Shown here: positions 1 to 8,323 of the stretch, piece by piece
Numbering within the stretch: the stretch's first letter is position 1
How the letters are laid out: the number at the start of each line of letters is the position of its first letter
NCBI GenBank assembly: GCA_022487055.1
Contig: JAKVJJ010000017.1
Location: forward strand, 1-38,321
DNA from: Oscillospiraceae bacterium
Lineage (GTDB): Bacteria; Bacillota; Clostridia; Oscillospirales; Acutalibacteraceae
DNA: 38,321 bases
Reading direction: 5' to 3'
Program-made: the position numbers and the translations under genes
The notes under the pieces: generated by a model
What the model saw: only the letters and a program-made list of their open reading frames with translations
The model's database searches: none
Told to the model about the DNA's origin: nothing

Positions 1-747
1 TAATCCTTTCACAATAAAGGTGGACACAATGAAAGCGACCGCCATGCCTATCAGCAGCACGGCAAGCTCAAAGCTGCCGAAGCTGCCGTAAACTTTGCAA
101 AAATCATAGATATCTTTCAGGCTGACACCAATCATGGCCGGAATGGCGAGGAAGAAAGAGAACTCAGCGGCCGCCGGACGGGAACAGCCGAGCAGCACAG
201 CACCGAGAATGGTGGAGCCGGAGCGGGATGTGCCCGGAATAACAGACAGAGCCTGAAACGCACCGATGAAAAATGCGGTGGTGTGATCAATGTTGTCCGA
301 TGACTTGATGTGGGGCTTTTTATGGTGGTTTTCAATGATGATGAACAGCACGCCATAGATAATCAGTGCGGCGGCAATGACCGGGGGATTATAAGTGTAG
401 GCCTTGATTTTTTTCTCAAATAAAAGGCCGATAATGCCGACCGGAATGCTGGCAATGACAACTTTCAGCCACAAAGTCCATGTGCCTTTGCGCTGCTGAG
501 TGGTCTTGCTGCGGCTGAAAGGATTCAGCCGGTGGCGATAAAGAATAATCACCGCGAGGATGGCACCAAGCTGGATAACAGCAAGGTAGAGGTTAATGAA
601 ATCCATACCACCTCGATAGAGGCGGGAATCCATCGGCCAGAAGGAATTGAAGAGAATCATATGGCCGGTGCTGCTCACTGGCAGCCATTCAGTGACACCT
701 TCGATGATGCCAAGGATAATCGATTTTATGATTTCCAGTATCTGCAT
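1..747 (-). CDS. uppP: Undecaprenyl-diphosphatase UppP (BacA), 3' end outside window
   Basis: Integral membrane phosphatase that converts undecaprenyl pyrophosphate to the monophosphate, recycling the lipid carrier for peptidoglycan and other wall polymers. The 249 visible codons begin MQILEIIKSIILGIIEGVTE, followed by the family signature EWLPVSSTGH near residue 20. The second signature, PGTSRSGSTI, lies near residue 165, and several hydrophobic segments surround both. Family members are about 265-280 residues, so only about 20-30 C-terminal residues are missing beyond base 1; there is no stop codon in the window. The start at 747 is supported by an AGAAAGGA ribosome-binding site. It is transcribed away from the TfoX-like gene. 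An extended -10 and a 12-bp inverted repeat lie upstream. Confidence 0.96.
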   Translation of the reverse strand, partial: MQILEIIKSIILGIIEGVTEWLPVSSTGHMILFNSFWPMDSRLYRGGMDFINLYLAVIQLGAILAVIILYRHRLNPFSRSKTTQQRKGTWTLWLKVVIASIPVGIIGLLFEKKIKAYTYNPPVIAAALIIYGVLFIIIENHHKKPHIKSSDNIDHTTAFFIGAFQALSVIPGTSRSGSTILGAVLLGCSRPAAAEFSFFLAIPAMIGVSLKDIYDFCKVYGSFGSFELAVLLIGMAVAFIVSTFIVKGL

Positions 748-794
748 ATAAGGTTCCTTTCTGCTATGTACATATTTACCTGAAAGCGCTTTTT

Positions 795-803
795 ATTATA
801 GCA
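795..803 (-). promoter_or_regulatory. Extended -10 promoter for uppP
   Basis: The minus strand reads TGCTATAAT, a perfect extended -10 element, about 48 bases before the uppP start codon. No good -35 hexamer is visible at 16-18 bases upstream, as expected for extended -10 promoters. One arm of the inverted repeat at 802-850 begins at its upstream edge. Confidence 0.6.
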
Positions 804-850
804 TGAGATGAAAGAAAAATAAAATGATTTTTGTGTAGTTTCATCTCATG
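802..850. repeat. 12-bp perfect inverted repeat upstream of uppP
   Basis: CATGAGATGAAA at 802-813 is repeated as TTTCATCTCATG at 839-850, a perfect 12-bp inverted repeat with a 25-base AT-rich spacer. The left arm abuts the uppP -10 element and covers the expected -35 zone. It is not followed by a T-tract on either strand, which argues against a terminator. A paired operator for a regulator of uppP is the simplest reading; this is inference. Confidence 0.6.
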
Positions 851-961
851 TATTTCATAAAAGCAAAAATGCAGCGGCACAGGCACATCTTCCGTGCAAA
901 ATGCCGTAAAATATGTTATTATGCAATTATATGACAAATTATCGTTAAATGGAAGGGACGT

Positions 962-1291
962 ATGTGCGGGATGTCATCTGATGTGGAATTTGTGCAGTAT
1001 GTGTGCGAGCAGATTGCCGGGGCAGGTGCGGTGCGTTACCGGAAAATGTTCGGGGACTATATGGTCTATGTGAATGACAGGCCGGTGCTGCTGGTCTGTG
1101 ACAATTCCGTGTATGTAAAAATGCTGCCGTGCATTTGTGAACGCATGAAGGGAATGCCGACGAGTGTGCCTTATCCGGGTGCGCGGGAACATTTTCTGCT
1201 GGACATTGATGACGCGCCGTTCAGCAGGGAAATAGCGGCTCTGGCAGCTTCTGTAACGGAAATTCCAAAGCCGCACAGGCGAAGGAAATAA
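962..1291 (+). CDS. TfoX/Sxy N-terminal domain protein
   Basis: A 109-residue protein matching the TfoX N-terminal domain alone: an N-terminal helix, then RYRKMFGDYMVYVNDRPVLL and a C-terminal helical section ending in basic residues (PHRRRK). In gamma-proteobacteria TfoX/Sxy is a competence regulator with an additional C-terminal domain. Stand-alone N-terminal domains in Firmicutes have no established role, so competence should not be assumed. The ATG at 962 is preceded by GGAAGG; a second in-frame ATG at 971 is possible. It is a single-gene unit facing the oppA-like gene, with a shared terminator between them. Confidence 0.8.
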   Translation: MCGMSSDVEFVQYVCEQIAGAGAVRYRKMFGDYMVYVNDRPVLLVCDNSVYVKMLPCICERMKGMPTSVPYPGAREHFLLDIDDAPFSREIAALAASVTEIPKPHRRRK

Positions 1292-1304
1292 GCGTTCGTA
1301 ACGT

Positions 1305-1345
1305 AAAAAGGAAGCATCTGCGGTGAGTGCACCGTAGGTGCTTCC
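1305..1345 (-). terminator. Intrinsic terminator of the oppA-like gene (bidirectional stem)
   Basis: A 16-bp stem (1310-1325 with 1330-1345, two G-T wobbles) with loop AGTG. On the minus strand it is followed by TTTTT (1309-1305), so it ends the lipoprotein transcript ten bases after its stop. On the plus strand it lies just after the TfoX-like stop and can serve there too, though the plus-side T-run is poor. Confidence 0.85.
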
Positions 1346-1354
1346 TGCACTTTG

Positions 1355-3034
1355 TTAACTGTTTTTGCCGGTGCTGTGGAAATCAAGACCACCGCCGAAA
1401 GGATGATACAGCACACCGGTCAGGGACGGCTGCACACCATAAAAGTGTCTGGCATAATAAAGCGGATAGAACACGGCATGGTCATTCAGATATTTCTCAG
1501 CCTGTGCCAACTGAGAGCTGTTGACCGAACTTCCGCTGAGAATCTGGTCATAAGCGGTGTCTTTGAGTTGTGTAAAGTTTCCGCCCAGTCCGCTTTGGAA
1601 ACACACCAGCGCTGTGAACGCATTTGCGTTGACAGGTGTATAGGGATAAATCACTGCATCATAGCTGCCGCTGCTCACATTTGCAAGCAGTGTGGCATCA
1701 TCAACGGAAGTAAGGCTGAAGTAGGTCTGGAAAGCCTGATTCCAATTTGCCAGCATTTCACTTGCCAGTGCTTTGGTTTCATCTGTGCAGAGCAGCGTGA
1801 TTTTTTTGCCTTTTGGCAGCAATTTGCTGCCTTCTGATGCAGCCGACGCGGACTGTTTTAGATATTGACCGCTACTGACCTGACTGTGGTAGGACTGTCC
1901 GCCGAAAGTCACAGCGGGTGGCAGAATATCATCTGCTGGCTGTGTGCCTGCAGGCAGCAGATTCATCAATGTGTTCCGATGCAACACCTGCACAAAAGCC
2001 CGGCGCAGGTCAGCGGATTTAAAAATACCGGAAGCATTGAAGCACAGTCCCACGGTCGTGTCCTGAAAGGATGTAACTGTCAGTCCGGCAGCACGTGCGG
2101 CGGATGCCTCAGAGGCATTCAGTGCGGAAGCGTCCAACTTCCCGGCAATGAGTTGCTGGATGCTTCCGGCCGATACGGTACTGTCGGAACTGGTGCCGCT
2201 GACGGAAGCGGAATTCATAGCCGCTTGTGAGGAAGTACTGTCGGAACTGTCGCTGCCAATCGTAAAAGAAAGCGCGGAAGGCAGCGGTGCTGTTGTACCT
2301 TTATAAGTTTCGGCACGGTTTGCCGTCAGGGACTTGCCATGATCCCAACCATAATTGGGGATGCTGAAGGGACCGTTGCCAAGAATCGTTGCGCGCTCCA
2401 TGCCGTAGCGTCCGGCAGCATAATTAAAGAACTGCTGATTACAGGGCATGAAAACACTCTGGGCAGTCAGTTTCGGAAACTCCGGACAAGTGTAGCGCAG
2501 ACGGACAACCAGTGTGTGGCTGTCTTTGGCAGTTACTCCCAGACGGTCGGCCGACATGGCGCCGGAGTGAACCTGCACGGAATTTTCAATGCACATCATA
2601 GGCGAGCAGATGGGAGATGCCGTTTTCGTGTCCAGCGCACGCTGCCACGCAAAGACAAAATCACTGGCAGTCAGCGGTGTGGGAGAAACCTTTCCGTTAT
2701 TGTCGCTGTTGCTGATAAGAGTCTGCACATTTCCGTTCCAGACAGCATTACTGCGAATATTAAAGGTGAATTCCGTGCTGTCACTGTTTGCCTGCCATGA
2801 GGTAGCCGCGCCGGGAACTGCTTTGCCGGAAGAATCCAAGCGACACAGTCCCTCATACAGCGCCGAAATGACTGTGACAGAATCACTGCCTTGTGCAACC
2901 TGCGGGTCAAGCGTGGCAGGTTCTGAGGCCAACTTGATTTTAATCGTTTTATTCGCATTTTTCGGTGTGCCGCATCCACACAGGGATACAGCCAGCAGTA
3001 CCACACTGCACAACAAGGCCAGTACACGCTTCAC
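1355..3034 (-). CDS. Oligopeptide ABC transporter substrate-binding lipoprotein (OppA-like)
   Basis: A family 5 extracellular solute-binding protein that captures peptides outside the membrane for an ABC importer. I place the start at a GTG at 3034, preceded by GGGAGGAACCTTT; an ATG 21 bases further upstream lacks such a site. The 559-residue product then begins with a classic lipoprotein signal peptide, KRVLALLCSVV and lipobox LCGC. Mature sequence shows SEPATLDPQ, LYEGLCRLD and LTASDFVFAWQRALD, typical of OppA. A Ser/Thr-rich insertion (about residues 245-280) is unusual. No permease or ATPase genes are adjacent, so it is an orphan that must use a transporter encoded elsewhere, or act as a sensor. 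Confidence 0.9.
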   Translation of the reverse strand: MKRVLALLCSVVLLAVSLCGCGTPKNANKTIKIKLASEPATLDPQVAQGSDSVTVISALYEGLCRLDSSGKAVPGAATSWQANSDSTEFTFNIRSNAVWNGNVQTLISNSDNNGKVSPTPLTASDFVFAWQRALDTKTASPICSPMMCIENSVQVHSGAMSADRLGVTAKDSHTLVVRLRYTCPEFPKLTAQSVFMPCNQQFFNYAAGRYGMERATILGNGPFSIPNYGWDHGKSLTANRAETYKGTTAPLPSALSFTIGSDSSDSTSSQAAMNSASVSGTSSDSTVSAGSIQQLIAGKLDASALNASEASAARAAGLTVTSFQDTTVGLCFNASGIFKSADLRRAFVQVLHRNTLMNLLPAGTQPADDILPPAVTFGGQSYHSQVSSGQYLKQSASAASEGSKLLPKGKKITLLCTDETKALASEMLANWNQAFQTYFSLTSVDDATLLANVSSGSYDAVIYPYTPVNANAFTALVCFQSGLGGNFTQLKDTAYDQILSGSSVNSSQLAQAEKYLNDHAVFYPLYYARHFYGVQPSLTGVLYHPFGGGLDFHSTGKNS

Positions 3035-3068
3035 AAAGGTTCCTCCCGCAGTCATTCATTTCCTTTCC

Positions 3069-3097
3069 ATTCTAACATTCTTTGCAGGCAGCTTCAA
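3069..3097 (-). promoter_or_regulatory. Sigma-A promoter for the oppA-like gene
   Basis: The minus strand has TTGAAG (3097-3092), a 17-base spacer and TAGAAT (3074-3069), placing transcription start near 3062, about 28 bases before the GTG start. Confidence 0.65.
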
Positions 3098-3225
3098 TGA
3101 GGTTTACATAATTTTTACGATTCTTTCAAAATTGTATCATTCCCCACAGTAACCTTTGCAATTCTGTTACTACTCCTATGAAATTTATTTATCATTTATT
3201 TATAAAACAGATACAAAACTGTGCA

Positions 3226-3930
3226 TCAGATGATGATACCGCCGTTTACTCCCAGCACCTGACCAGTTATGAAAGAAGCCTGCGCTCCGGCTAGGAAAGA
3301 CACTGCAGCAGCAACGTCTTCCGGTGTGCCAAGCCGTTCCAGTGGCGCTTCCTGTGCCAATTCCTGCAGCACTTCCGGCCCATGCATGGCATTCATGTCC
3401 GTATCGATGACGCCGGGCGCGATGCAGTTTACCCGAATATGACTGGGGCCGAGTTCCTTTGCCAGTGCCTTTGTCAGGCCGATGACAGCGGCCTTGGCGG
3501 CGGAATAGTGAACTTCGCAGGAACCACCGACTTGTCCCCACATGGAAGAAATATTGATGATGCTGCCATGTTTGACATGAATCATATAGGGCAGGGCAAG
3601 TTGGCAGCAGCGGAAAGTGCCGTCAGCATCCACAGCAAACATTCGCCGCCAATCCTCCTCAGTGATGTCGGTGAAAAGTTTTTGCTGAGCGATGCCGGCG
3701 TTATTCACTAGCACGTCCACATTTCCGGCGGCCGCAAACATGGCCTCACACGCGGAACGGTTGGCAACATCCGCGCAGATGGCTTCTCCGCCGATTTCCT
3801 TGGCAAGACTTTCGGCGTCCTGTGTGTGTGTATGATAATTGACAAAAACATGGAACCCGTCAGTGGCAAGTCGGCGGGACACGGCGGCACCGATTCCCCG
3901 GCTGCCACCGGTGACAAGAGCGGTCTGCAT
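3226..3930 (-). CDS. Short-chain dehydrogenase/reductase (FabG- or YmfI-like)
   Basis: A 234-residue classical SDR with an NAD(P)-binding Rossmann fold: cofactor motif TGGSRGIG (7-14), NNAG (76-79), catalytic Ser129, Tyr142 and Lys146 (YSAAK), and the C-terminal ITGQVLGVNGG signature of the FabG group. It lies 16 bases downstream of rsmE with its own AAGGAAGGA site, so the two form an operon. A FabG within fatty-acid synthesis usually sits with fabD/fabF/acpP, absent here. A role like YmfI, the elongation factor P 5-aminopentanone reductase of Bacillus, is a reasonable alternative that sequence alone cannot settle. Confidence 0.88.
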   Translation of the reverse strand: MQTALVTGGSRGIGAAVSRRLATDGFHVFVNYHTHTQDAESLAKEIGGEAICADVANRSACEAMFAAAGNVDVLVNNAGIAQQKLFTDITEEDWRRMFAVDADGTFRCCQLALPYMIHVKHGSIINISSMWGQVGGSCEVHYSAAKAAVIGLTKALAKELGPSHIRVNCIAPGVIDTDMNAMHGPEVLQELAQEAPLERLGTPEDVAAAVSFLAGAQASFITGQVLGVNGGIII

Positions 3931-3946
3931 GGCAATCCTTCCTTTT

Positions 3947-4666
3947 TTACTGAAGATTTCCGGTCAGAAGCATAATGGCAGTCAATGCGGCAAGCGGTGC
4001 AGTTTCTGTCCGCAGAATCCGCGGGCCAAGTGTTCCCGCATATCCGCCTGTCTGCTGAATCAGACTGACCTCCTCCTCGGAAAAGCCACCTTCCGGACCG
4101 ACGTAAATCGTTAAATCGGTGTCCTGCGCCTGAACGATTTTCGGCAGAGGTTCGCCGCCGCCCTCGTAAAAGAGAATACGCTTGCCCGCCGCATCTGCCG
4201 CCGCACGTTTCAGCGGCGTAAAGTCTGTGACTTGCGGAATGGCGCCACGGCCGCTCTGCTTTGCTGCCTCCCGCGCGATTTTTTGCCAGCGTTGCACTTT
4301 TTTCTGTGCCGCTTTTGCGTCCGGGCGGGAAATGCAGCGGGCAGTTACGGTTGGAACAATGCGGGAAACACCAAGCTCCACCGCTTTTTGGACAATGAGG
4401 TCCATCTTATCACTTTTCGGAATTCCCTGACAAAGTGTTACCCGCACGGAAGGTTCCGTTTCACTTTTGTGTATCTCATGAATATGCACCCGCACGCTTT
4501 CACCGGAGATTTCCACTATTTCACCCAGATAGTCTTGCCCATGGCCGTCACACAGGGTGATGGCTTCTCCCGGCTGCATTCGCAGACTTTTGGCGATATG
4601 GCGGCCGTCCTCGCCGGTGATAACCGCGTCACCGGATGGAACAAAATCAATAAAAAATCGGGGCAT
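3947..4666 (-). CDS. rsmE: 16S rRNA (uracil1498-N3)-methyltransferase RsmE
   Basis: A 239-residue SPOUT-class methyltransferase that modifies U1498 of 16S rRNA in the assembled 30S subunit using S-adenosylmethionine. The product starts MPRFFIDFV with an N-terminal PUA-like domain (GEDGRHIAKSLRMQPGE). Its C-terminal trefoil-knot motifs are GPEGGFSEEEV and LGPRILRTETAPLAAL. The start at 4666 follows AGGAGGAGAAAACC; the reading frame extends further upstream but without such a site, and into the preceding terminator. It is followed after 16 bases by the SDR gene. In many Firmicutes rsmE follows prmA; that is not so here. Confidence 0.95.
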   Translation of the reverse strand: MPRFFIDFVPSGDAVITGEDGRHIAKSLRMQPGEAITLCDGHGQDYLGEIVEISGESVRVHIHEIHKSETEPSVRVTLCQGIPKSDKMDLIVQKAVELGVSRIVPTVTARCISRPDAKAAQKKVQRWQKIAREAAKQSGRGAIPQVTDFTPLKRAAADAAGKRILFYEGGGEPLPKIVQAQDTDLTIYVGPEGGFSEEEVSLIQQTGGYAGTLGPRILRTETAPLAALTAIMLLTGNLQ

Positions 4667-4702
4667 GGTTTTCTCCTCCTGCCGATGTGTATTCTTCTCT
4701 GT

Positions 4703-4732
4703 AGTATACCATGCAGCGGGAAAAGATGCAAA
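4703..4732 (-). promoter_or_regulatory. Possible rsmE promoter
   Basis: The minus strand has TTTGCA (4732-4727), 18 bases and TATACT (4708-4703). The -35 lies inside the T-tract of the upstream permease terminator, so the two elements are packed together. The match is moderate. Confidence 0.4.
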
Positions 4733-4770
4733 AAGCGGCATATCCACACTTGCTGGTGCAGATATGCCGC
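4730..4770 (-). terminator. Intrinsic terminator after the purine permease
   Basis: GCGGCATATC (4735-4744) pairs perfectly with GATATGCCGC (4761-4770) around a 16-base loop. The minus strand continues TTTTT at 4734-4730. It lies about 50 bases after the permease stop and insulates rsmE. Confidence 0.85.
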
Positions 4771-4821
4771 TACCGAATTGTTATCAGATAAATTCCTTTA
4801 AACTGCTGAAAAATAAAGATT

Positions 4822-6297
4822 TTACAGAACTGCCTGAACCACAAAGTTCAGAATGAAAAGACCGGTGACGACCCAGAGCATCGGGCTGACTTCCTTAGCT
4901 TTGCCTTTGCAGACCTTGATAATGCAGTAAGAGATGAAGCCCATTGCGATGCCATAGGAAATGCTGTAGCACAATGACATGAAAATGCCGGCAAAGAAAG
5001 CAGGAATGGCTTCCGTAAGGTCAGTCCAGTCAATTTCCTTGAAGGAGGAGAGCATCATAATGCCGACGGCAATCAATGCCGGAGCTGTGGCACAGCTTGG
5101 CACGGCGCTGATGACCGGAGCCGCAAATGCGCTGAGGACAAACAGCAGAGAGGTGAACACACTGGTCAGACCGGTGCGGCCACCTGCTCCAATGCCTGCG
5201 CTGGATTCCACAAAGGTTGTCACATTGGAAGTGCCAATGACGGCACCTGCGGAGGTTGCGAAAGCATCCGCAAACAGAGCGCGGTCCATCTTTGTGGTGA
5301 AACCTTTGCCTTTGGAGAGGGTGTTTTCATCTGCAATGTTAAAGATGCCGCTTTTGGAGCCGGTGCCAATCAGCGTGCCAACGGTGTCGAACATGTCTGT
5401 CATACCAAAGGCAAAAATCGTCATCAATACAACCGGTAGGCGTGACACATCCGCAAACAGACTCTGGATTCCTTTTGAACCGAAAGCAGCACAGAAGGTG
5501 AGGGGAAGCTGACTGACAGCGTCCCCAAAGCTGATGGAATTGCTGCCGCCAATTTGTGTGACACCGAAAGGAATGCCAAGCACTGTAATGGCAGCAATGC
5601 TGATGAGGATTGCACCCGGCACCTTGCGCACCAGCAGGATAAAGGTGAGCGCAATGCCAGCCAGCGCCAGCAGAACTGCCGGCGTGCTGAATTTGACCAG
5701 CTCCGGAACAGCGCCGGCATTTGCAGTGATTGCAGTTTTTGTGATGTCAGCAATCGCGTTTTTTCCATCAGCGCTGACATACTTGCCGCCGTCAACCGCA
5801 AACTGCAGCAGGCCGGCGTTTTTAATGCCGATATAGGCAATGAAGATGCCGATGCCGCCGCCAATGGCAAACCGCAGATTTTGCGGGATGGAAGTGATGA
5901 TGAGCCGGCGAAGCTTTGTTACAGTGACCACGATGTTGACAAGGCCGCAGATAAAGACCATGGCCAAAGCTTCCTGCCAAGTGAAGTGAAGGGCAAAACA
6001 GACAGTGTAAGTAAAAAATGCATTGAGACCCATGCCCGGGGCCTGTGCGTAAGGTACATTTGCAAACAGGCCCATGATGAGTGTACCGACAACAGATGCC
6101 GCAATCGTTGCCAGAAACACAGCACCCCAGGGCATACCTGTCTGGGAAAGCACGGACGGATTCACCATGATGATGTATGCCATGGCGAAGAACGTGGTAA
6201 CACCGGCGATGGCCTCAGTGCTGACGGTCGTGTGGTTTCCTTTAAGGTCAAAAAAATCACCTTTGGGATGAATTGGGCGAATTGACTGTTCCTCCAT
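4822..6297 (-). CDS. pbuG: NCS2-family guanine/hypoxanthine/adenine permease
   Basis: A 491-residue polytopic membrane protein of the AzgA branch of the nucleobase-cation symporter-2 family, which imports purine bases by proton symport. Diagnostic stretches are TTFFAMAYIIMVNPSVL, QAPGMGLNAFFTYT, GGGIGIFIAYIGIKNAG and the later FVESSAGIGAGGRTGLTS, with around twelve or more hydrophobic segments. The length fits PbuG/PbuO (about 430-490). The precise base preferred cannot be told. Start 6297 has AGGAGG 11 bases upstream. It forms its own unit with a good promoter and a terminator. I looked for a purine riboswitch in the roughly 40-base leader and saw none, unlike Bacillus pbuG. Confidence 0.93.
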   Translation of the reverse strand: MEEQSIRPIHPKGDFFDLKGNHTTVSTEAIAGVTTFFAMAYIIMVNPSVLSQTGMPWGAVFLATIAASVVGTLIMGLFANVPYAQAPGMGLNAFFTYTVCFALHFTWQEALAMVFICGLVNIVVTVTKLRRLIITSIPQNLRFAIGGGIGIFIAYIGIKNAGLLQFAVDGGKYVSADGKNAIADITKTAITANAGAVPELVKFSTPAVLLALAGIALTFILLVRKVPGAILISIAAITVLGIPFGVTQIGGSNSISFGDAVSQLPLTFCAAFGSKGIQSLFADVSRLPVVLMTIFAFGMTDMFDTVGTLIGTGSKSGIFNIADENTLSKGKGFTTKMDRALFADAFATSAGAVIGTSNVTTFVESSAGIGAGGRTGLTSVFTSLLFVLSAFAAPVISAVPSCATAPALIAVGIMMLSSFKEIDWTDLTEAIPAFFAGIFMSLCYSISYGIAMGFISYCIIKVCKGKAKEVSPMLWVVTGLFILNFVVQAVL

Positions 6298-6346
6298 GTT
6301 CCAAAAAACCTCCTGTAAACTCCATTGATGAATACTGAATAATTTA

Positions 6347-6375
6347 ATTATAGATTATTCGTCAAAAATTTGCAA
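6347..6375 (-). promoter_or_regulatory. Sigma-A promoter of the purine permease
   Basis: The minus strand has TTGCAA (6375-6370), a 17-base spacer and a perfect TATAAT (6352-6347), giving a leader of about 40 bases with no riboswitch-like structure. Confidence 0.7.
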
Positions 6376-6442
6376 TCTTTTGTCTACAGATAAGATGAAA
6401 AAAATTAACAAAGTGTTCACAGATTTCTAGCGTTTTTGGAAC

Positions 6443-6474
6443 AAAAAAAGCCTCGGCACAGAGCCGAGGCTTTT
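6443..6474 (-). terminator. Intrinsic terminator of pckG
   Basis: AAAAGCCTCGGC (6446-6457) pairs with GCCGAGGCTTTT (6463-6474) across a 5-base loop; the minus strand ends in seven T residues (6449-6443). It lies ten bases past the pckG stop. Confidence 0.93.
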
Positions 6475-6483
6475 AAAATTCAG

Positions 6484-8262
6484 TTAGTTCAGGCGGGATT
6501 TCAAGCCGTCGAGTTCTTTTGCGAGTTCCTTAGGCAGCTTGTCACCGAATTTCTTATAGAATTCGGCGATGCCTTCCGTTTCTTTCTTCCACTGGCCATT
6601 GTCGATGGTCAGGATTTCCTTCAGTGTGTCCTTGCTGACTTCATCCTCAATGCCCTCAAGGTTGATGTCCTCCGGCTTCGGCACATAGCCAATCGGAGTT
6701 TCCACAGCATCGGCGGTTCCTTCGCAGCGCTGGAGAATCCAGTCAAGCACACGCAGGTTGTCGCCGAATCCCGGCCACTGGAAGTTGCCGTCTTTGTCCA
6801 GACGGAACCAGTTGACATTGAAAATCTTAGGAGCTTTGTCGCCCAGCTTTTGGCCCATTTCAATCCAGTGCGCGAAATAATCGCCCATGTTGTAGCCGCA
6901 GAACGGCAGCATTGCCATCGGGTCGCGGCGAACAACACCCACAGCACCACTGGCGGCAGCGGTAGTTTCAGAGGCCATGATGGAACCGACAAACACGCCG
7001 TTGTTCCAGCTGCGGGACTGATAGACCAGCGGTGTGGTCTGTGCACGGCGGCCGCCGAAGATAATCGCGGAAATCGGCACGCCGGTGCCCTTGTTGAATT
7101 CCGGACTGACACACGGGCAATTCTTTGCCGGTGCGGTGAAGCGGCTGTTCGGATGAGCGCCCTTTTCCGTGCTTGTCTTGCCATTCCACGGATTGCCCTT
7201 CCAGTCAACACCATTGGTCGGTGGATTCTTGTCCAAACCTTCCCACCACACGGTCATGTCGTCTTTGTTCAGTGCGACATTGGTAAAGATGGTGCCCTGA
7301 CGGGTGCAGGCCAGTGCATTCGGGTTGGATTTTTCATTTGTGCCGGGAGCAACGCCAAAGAAGCCATTCTCTGGGTTGACAGCCCACAGACGGCCGTCCG
7401 GGCCAAGGCGCATCCATGCGATATCGTCGCCGACTGTAAAGATTTTATAGCCTTTTCTGCGGTAACCCTCCGGCGGGATGAGCATGGCAAGGTTGGTTTT
7501 GCCGCACGCAGACGGGAACGCAGCGGTGACATATTTGATTTCACCCTTTGGATTCTGGATGCCGAGAATCAGCATATGCTCTGCCATCCAGCCTTCATTT
7601 TTGCCCTGATAGGAAGCAATGCGCAGTGCGAAGCATTTTTTGCCAAGCAGCACATTTCCACCGTAAGCGGAGTTGACAGAGATAATAGTGTTGTCCTCCG
7701 GGAACTGGCAGATGTAGCGTTTCTCCGGATCGACGTCGCACTTTGCGTGCAGACCGCGAACCCAGTCATCGCTGTCGCCAAGCACATCCCACACTTTGTC
7801 TCCGACACGGGCCATGATAGACATATTTAGCACAACATAAATGGAATCCGTCAGTTCCACACCAATCTTTGCGAAAGGAGAGCCGATAGGGGCCATGGAA
7901 TACGGGATGACATACATCTTGCGGCCCTGATAGCTGCCGCGTGCAATATCATACAACATCTTATAGCATTTCTGCGGGTCCATCCAGTGGTTAGTCGGGC
8001 CGGCATCTTCTTCTTTTCTGGAGCAGATGAAGGTGCGGCCCTCCACACGGGCCACATCATTTTCAGCCGTGCGGTGCAGAAAGCAGCCCGGCAGCTTTTT
8101 CTCATTCAGCTTAATCATTTCGCCGGTTTCCACCGCTTCTTTGCGAATGCTCTCCAGCTGTTCCTCAGAGCCGTCAATCCAGACGACTTTGTCAGGTTTC
8201 ACCAGATTCTTCATTTCCTCAATCCAACTTAGGACAGACTTATTTGAAGTCTTGGCAGTCAT
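6484..8262 (-). CDS. pckG: Phosphoenolpyruvate carboxykinase (GTP)
   Basis: Cytoplasmic enzyme that interconverts oxaloacetate + GTP with PEP + CO2 + GDP. In fermenting Clostridia it can run toward oxaloacetate. The 592-residue product fits the GTP class (about 600), not the ATP class (about 530). Visible sites are the P-loop FPSACGKTNLAML (ACGKTN at about 252-257), metal site VGDDIAWM (about 278), substrate region EKRYICQFPEDN and nucleotide-binding FGGRRAQTTPLVYQSRSW. Start 8262 (MTAKTSNKS) is chosen because GGAAGGAG lies 8 bases upstream; an ATG 33 bases earlier precedes the ribosome-binding site and is unlikely. It is monocistronic, with clear promoter and terminator. Confidence 0.97.
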   Translation of the reverse strand: MTAKTSNKSVLSWIEEMKNLVKPDKVVWIDGSEEQLESIRKEAVETGEMIKLNEKKLPGCFLHRTAENDVARVEGRTFICSRKEEDAGPTNHWMDPQKCYKMLYDIARGSYQGRKMYVIPYSMAPIGSPFAKIGVELTDSIYVVLNMSIMARVGDKVWDVLGDSDDWVRGLHAKCDVDPEKRYICQFPEDNTIISVNSAYGGNVLLGKKCFALRIASYQGKNEGWMAEHMLILGIQNPKGEIKYVTAAFPSACGKTNLAMLIPPEGYRRKGYKIFTVGDDIAWMRLGPDGRLWAVNPENGFFGVAPGTNEKSNPNALACTRQGTIFTNVALNKDDMTVWWEGLDKNPPTNGVDWKGNPWNGKTSTEKGAHPNSRFTAPAKNCPCVSPEFNKGTGVPISAIIFGGRRAQTTPLVYQSRSWNNGVFVGSIMASETTAAASGAVGVVRRDPMAMLPFCGYNMGDYFAHWIEMGQKLGDKAPKIFNVNWFRLDKDGNFQWPGFGDNLRVLDWILQRCEGTADAVETPIGYVPKPEDINLEGIEDEVSKDTLKEILTIDNGQWKKETEGIAEFYKKFGDKLPKELAKELDGLKSRLN

Positions 8263-8323
8263 ATGGCACTCTCCTTCCGGCCCAATGGCCATCACAGTGT
8301 TGATAGTTTATCCAACAATGAAT

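Noticed and set aside
3148-3171. Inverted repeat AGTAAC-12-GTTACT upstream of the oppA-like promoter
   Set aside because: Six-base arms in AT-rich sequence, about 50 bases upstream of the promoter, are too weak to claim without conservation data.
6298-6346. A purine riboswitch before the permease
   Set aside because: The leader is only about 40 bases and lacks the three-way junction and its conserved loops.
6436-7830. A 464-codon open frame on the plus strand opposite pckG
   Set aside because: It lies antisense to a clearly conserved enzyme, shows no family motif or ribosome-binding site, and has the composition expected of the complement of a GC-rich third-position gene.
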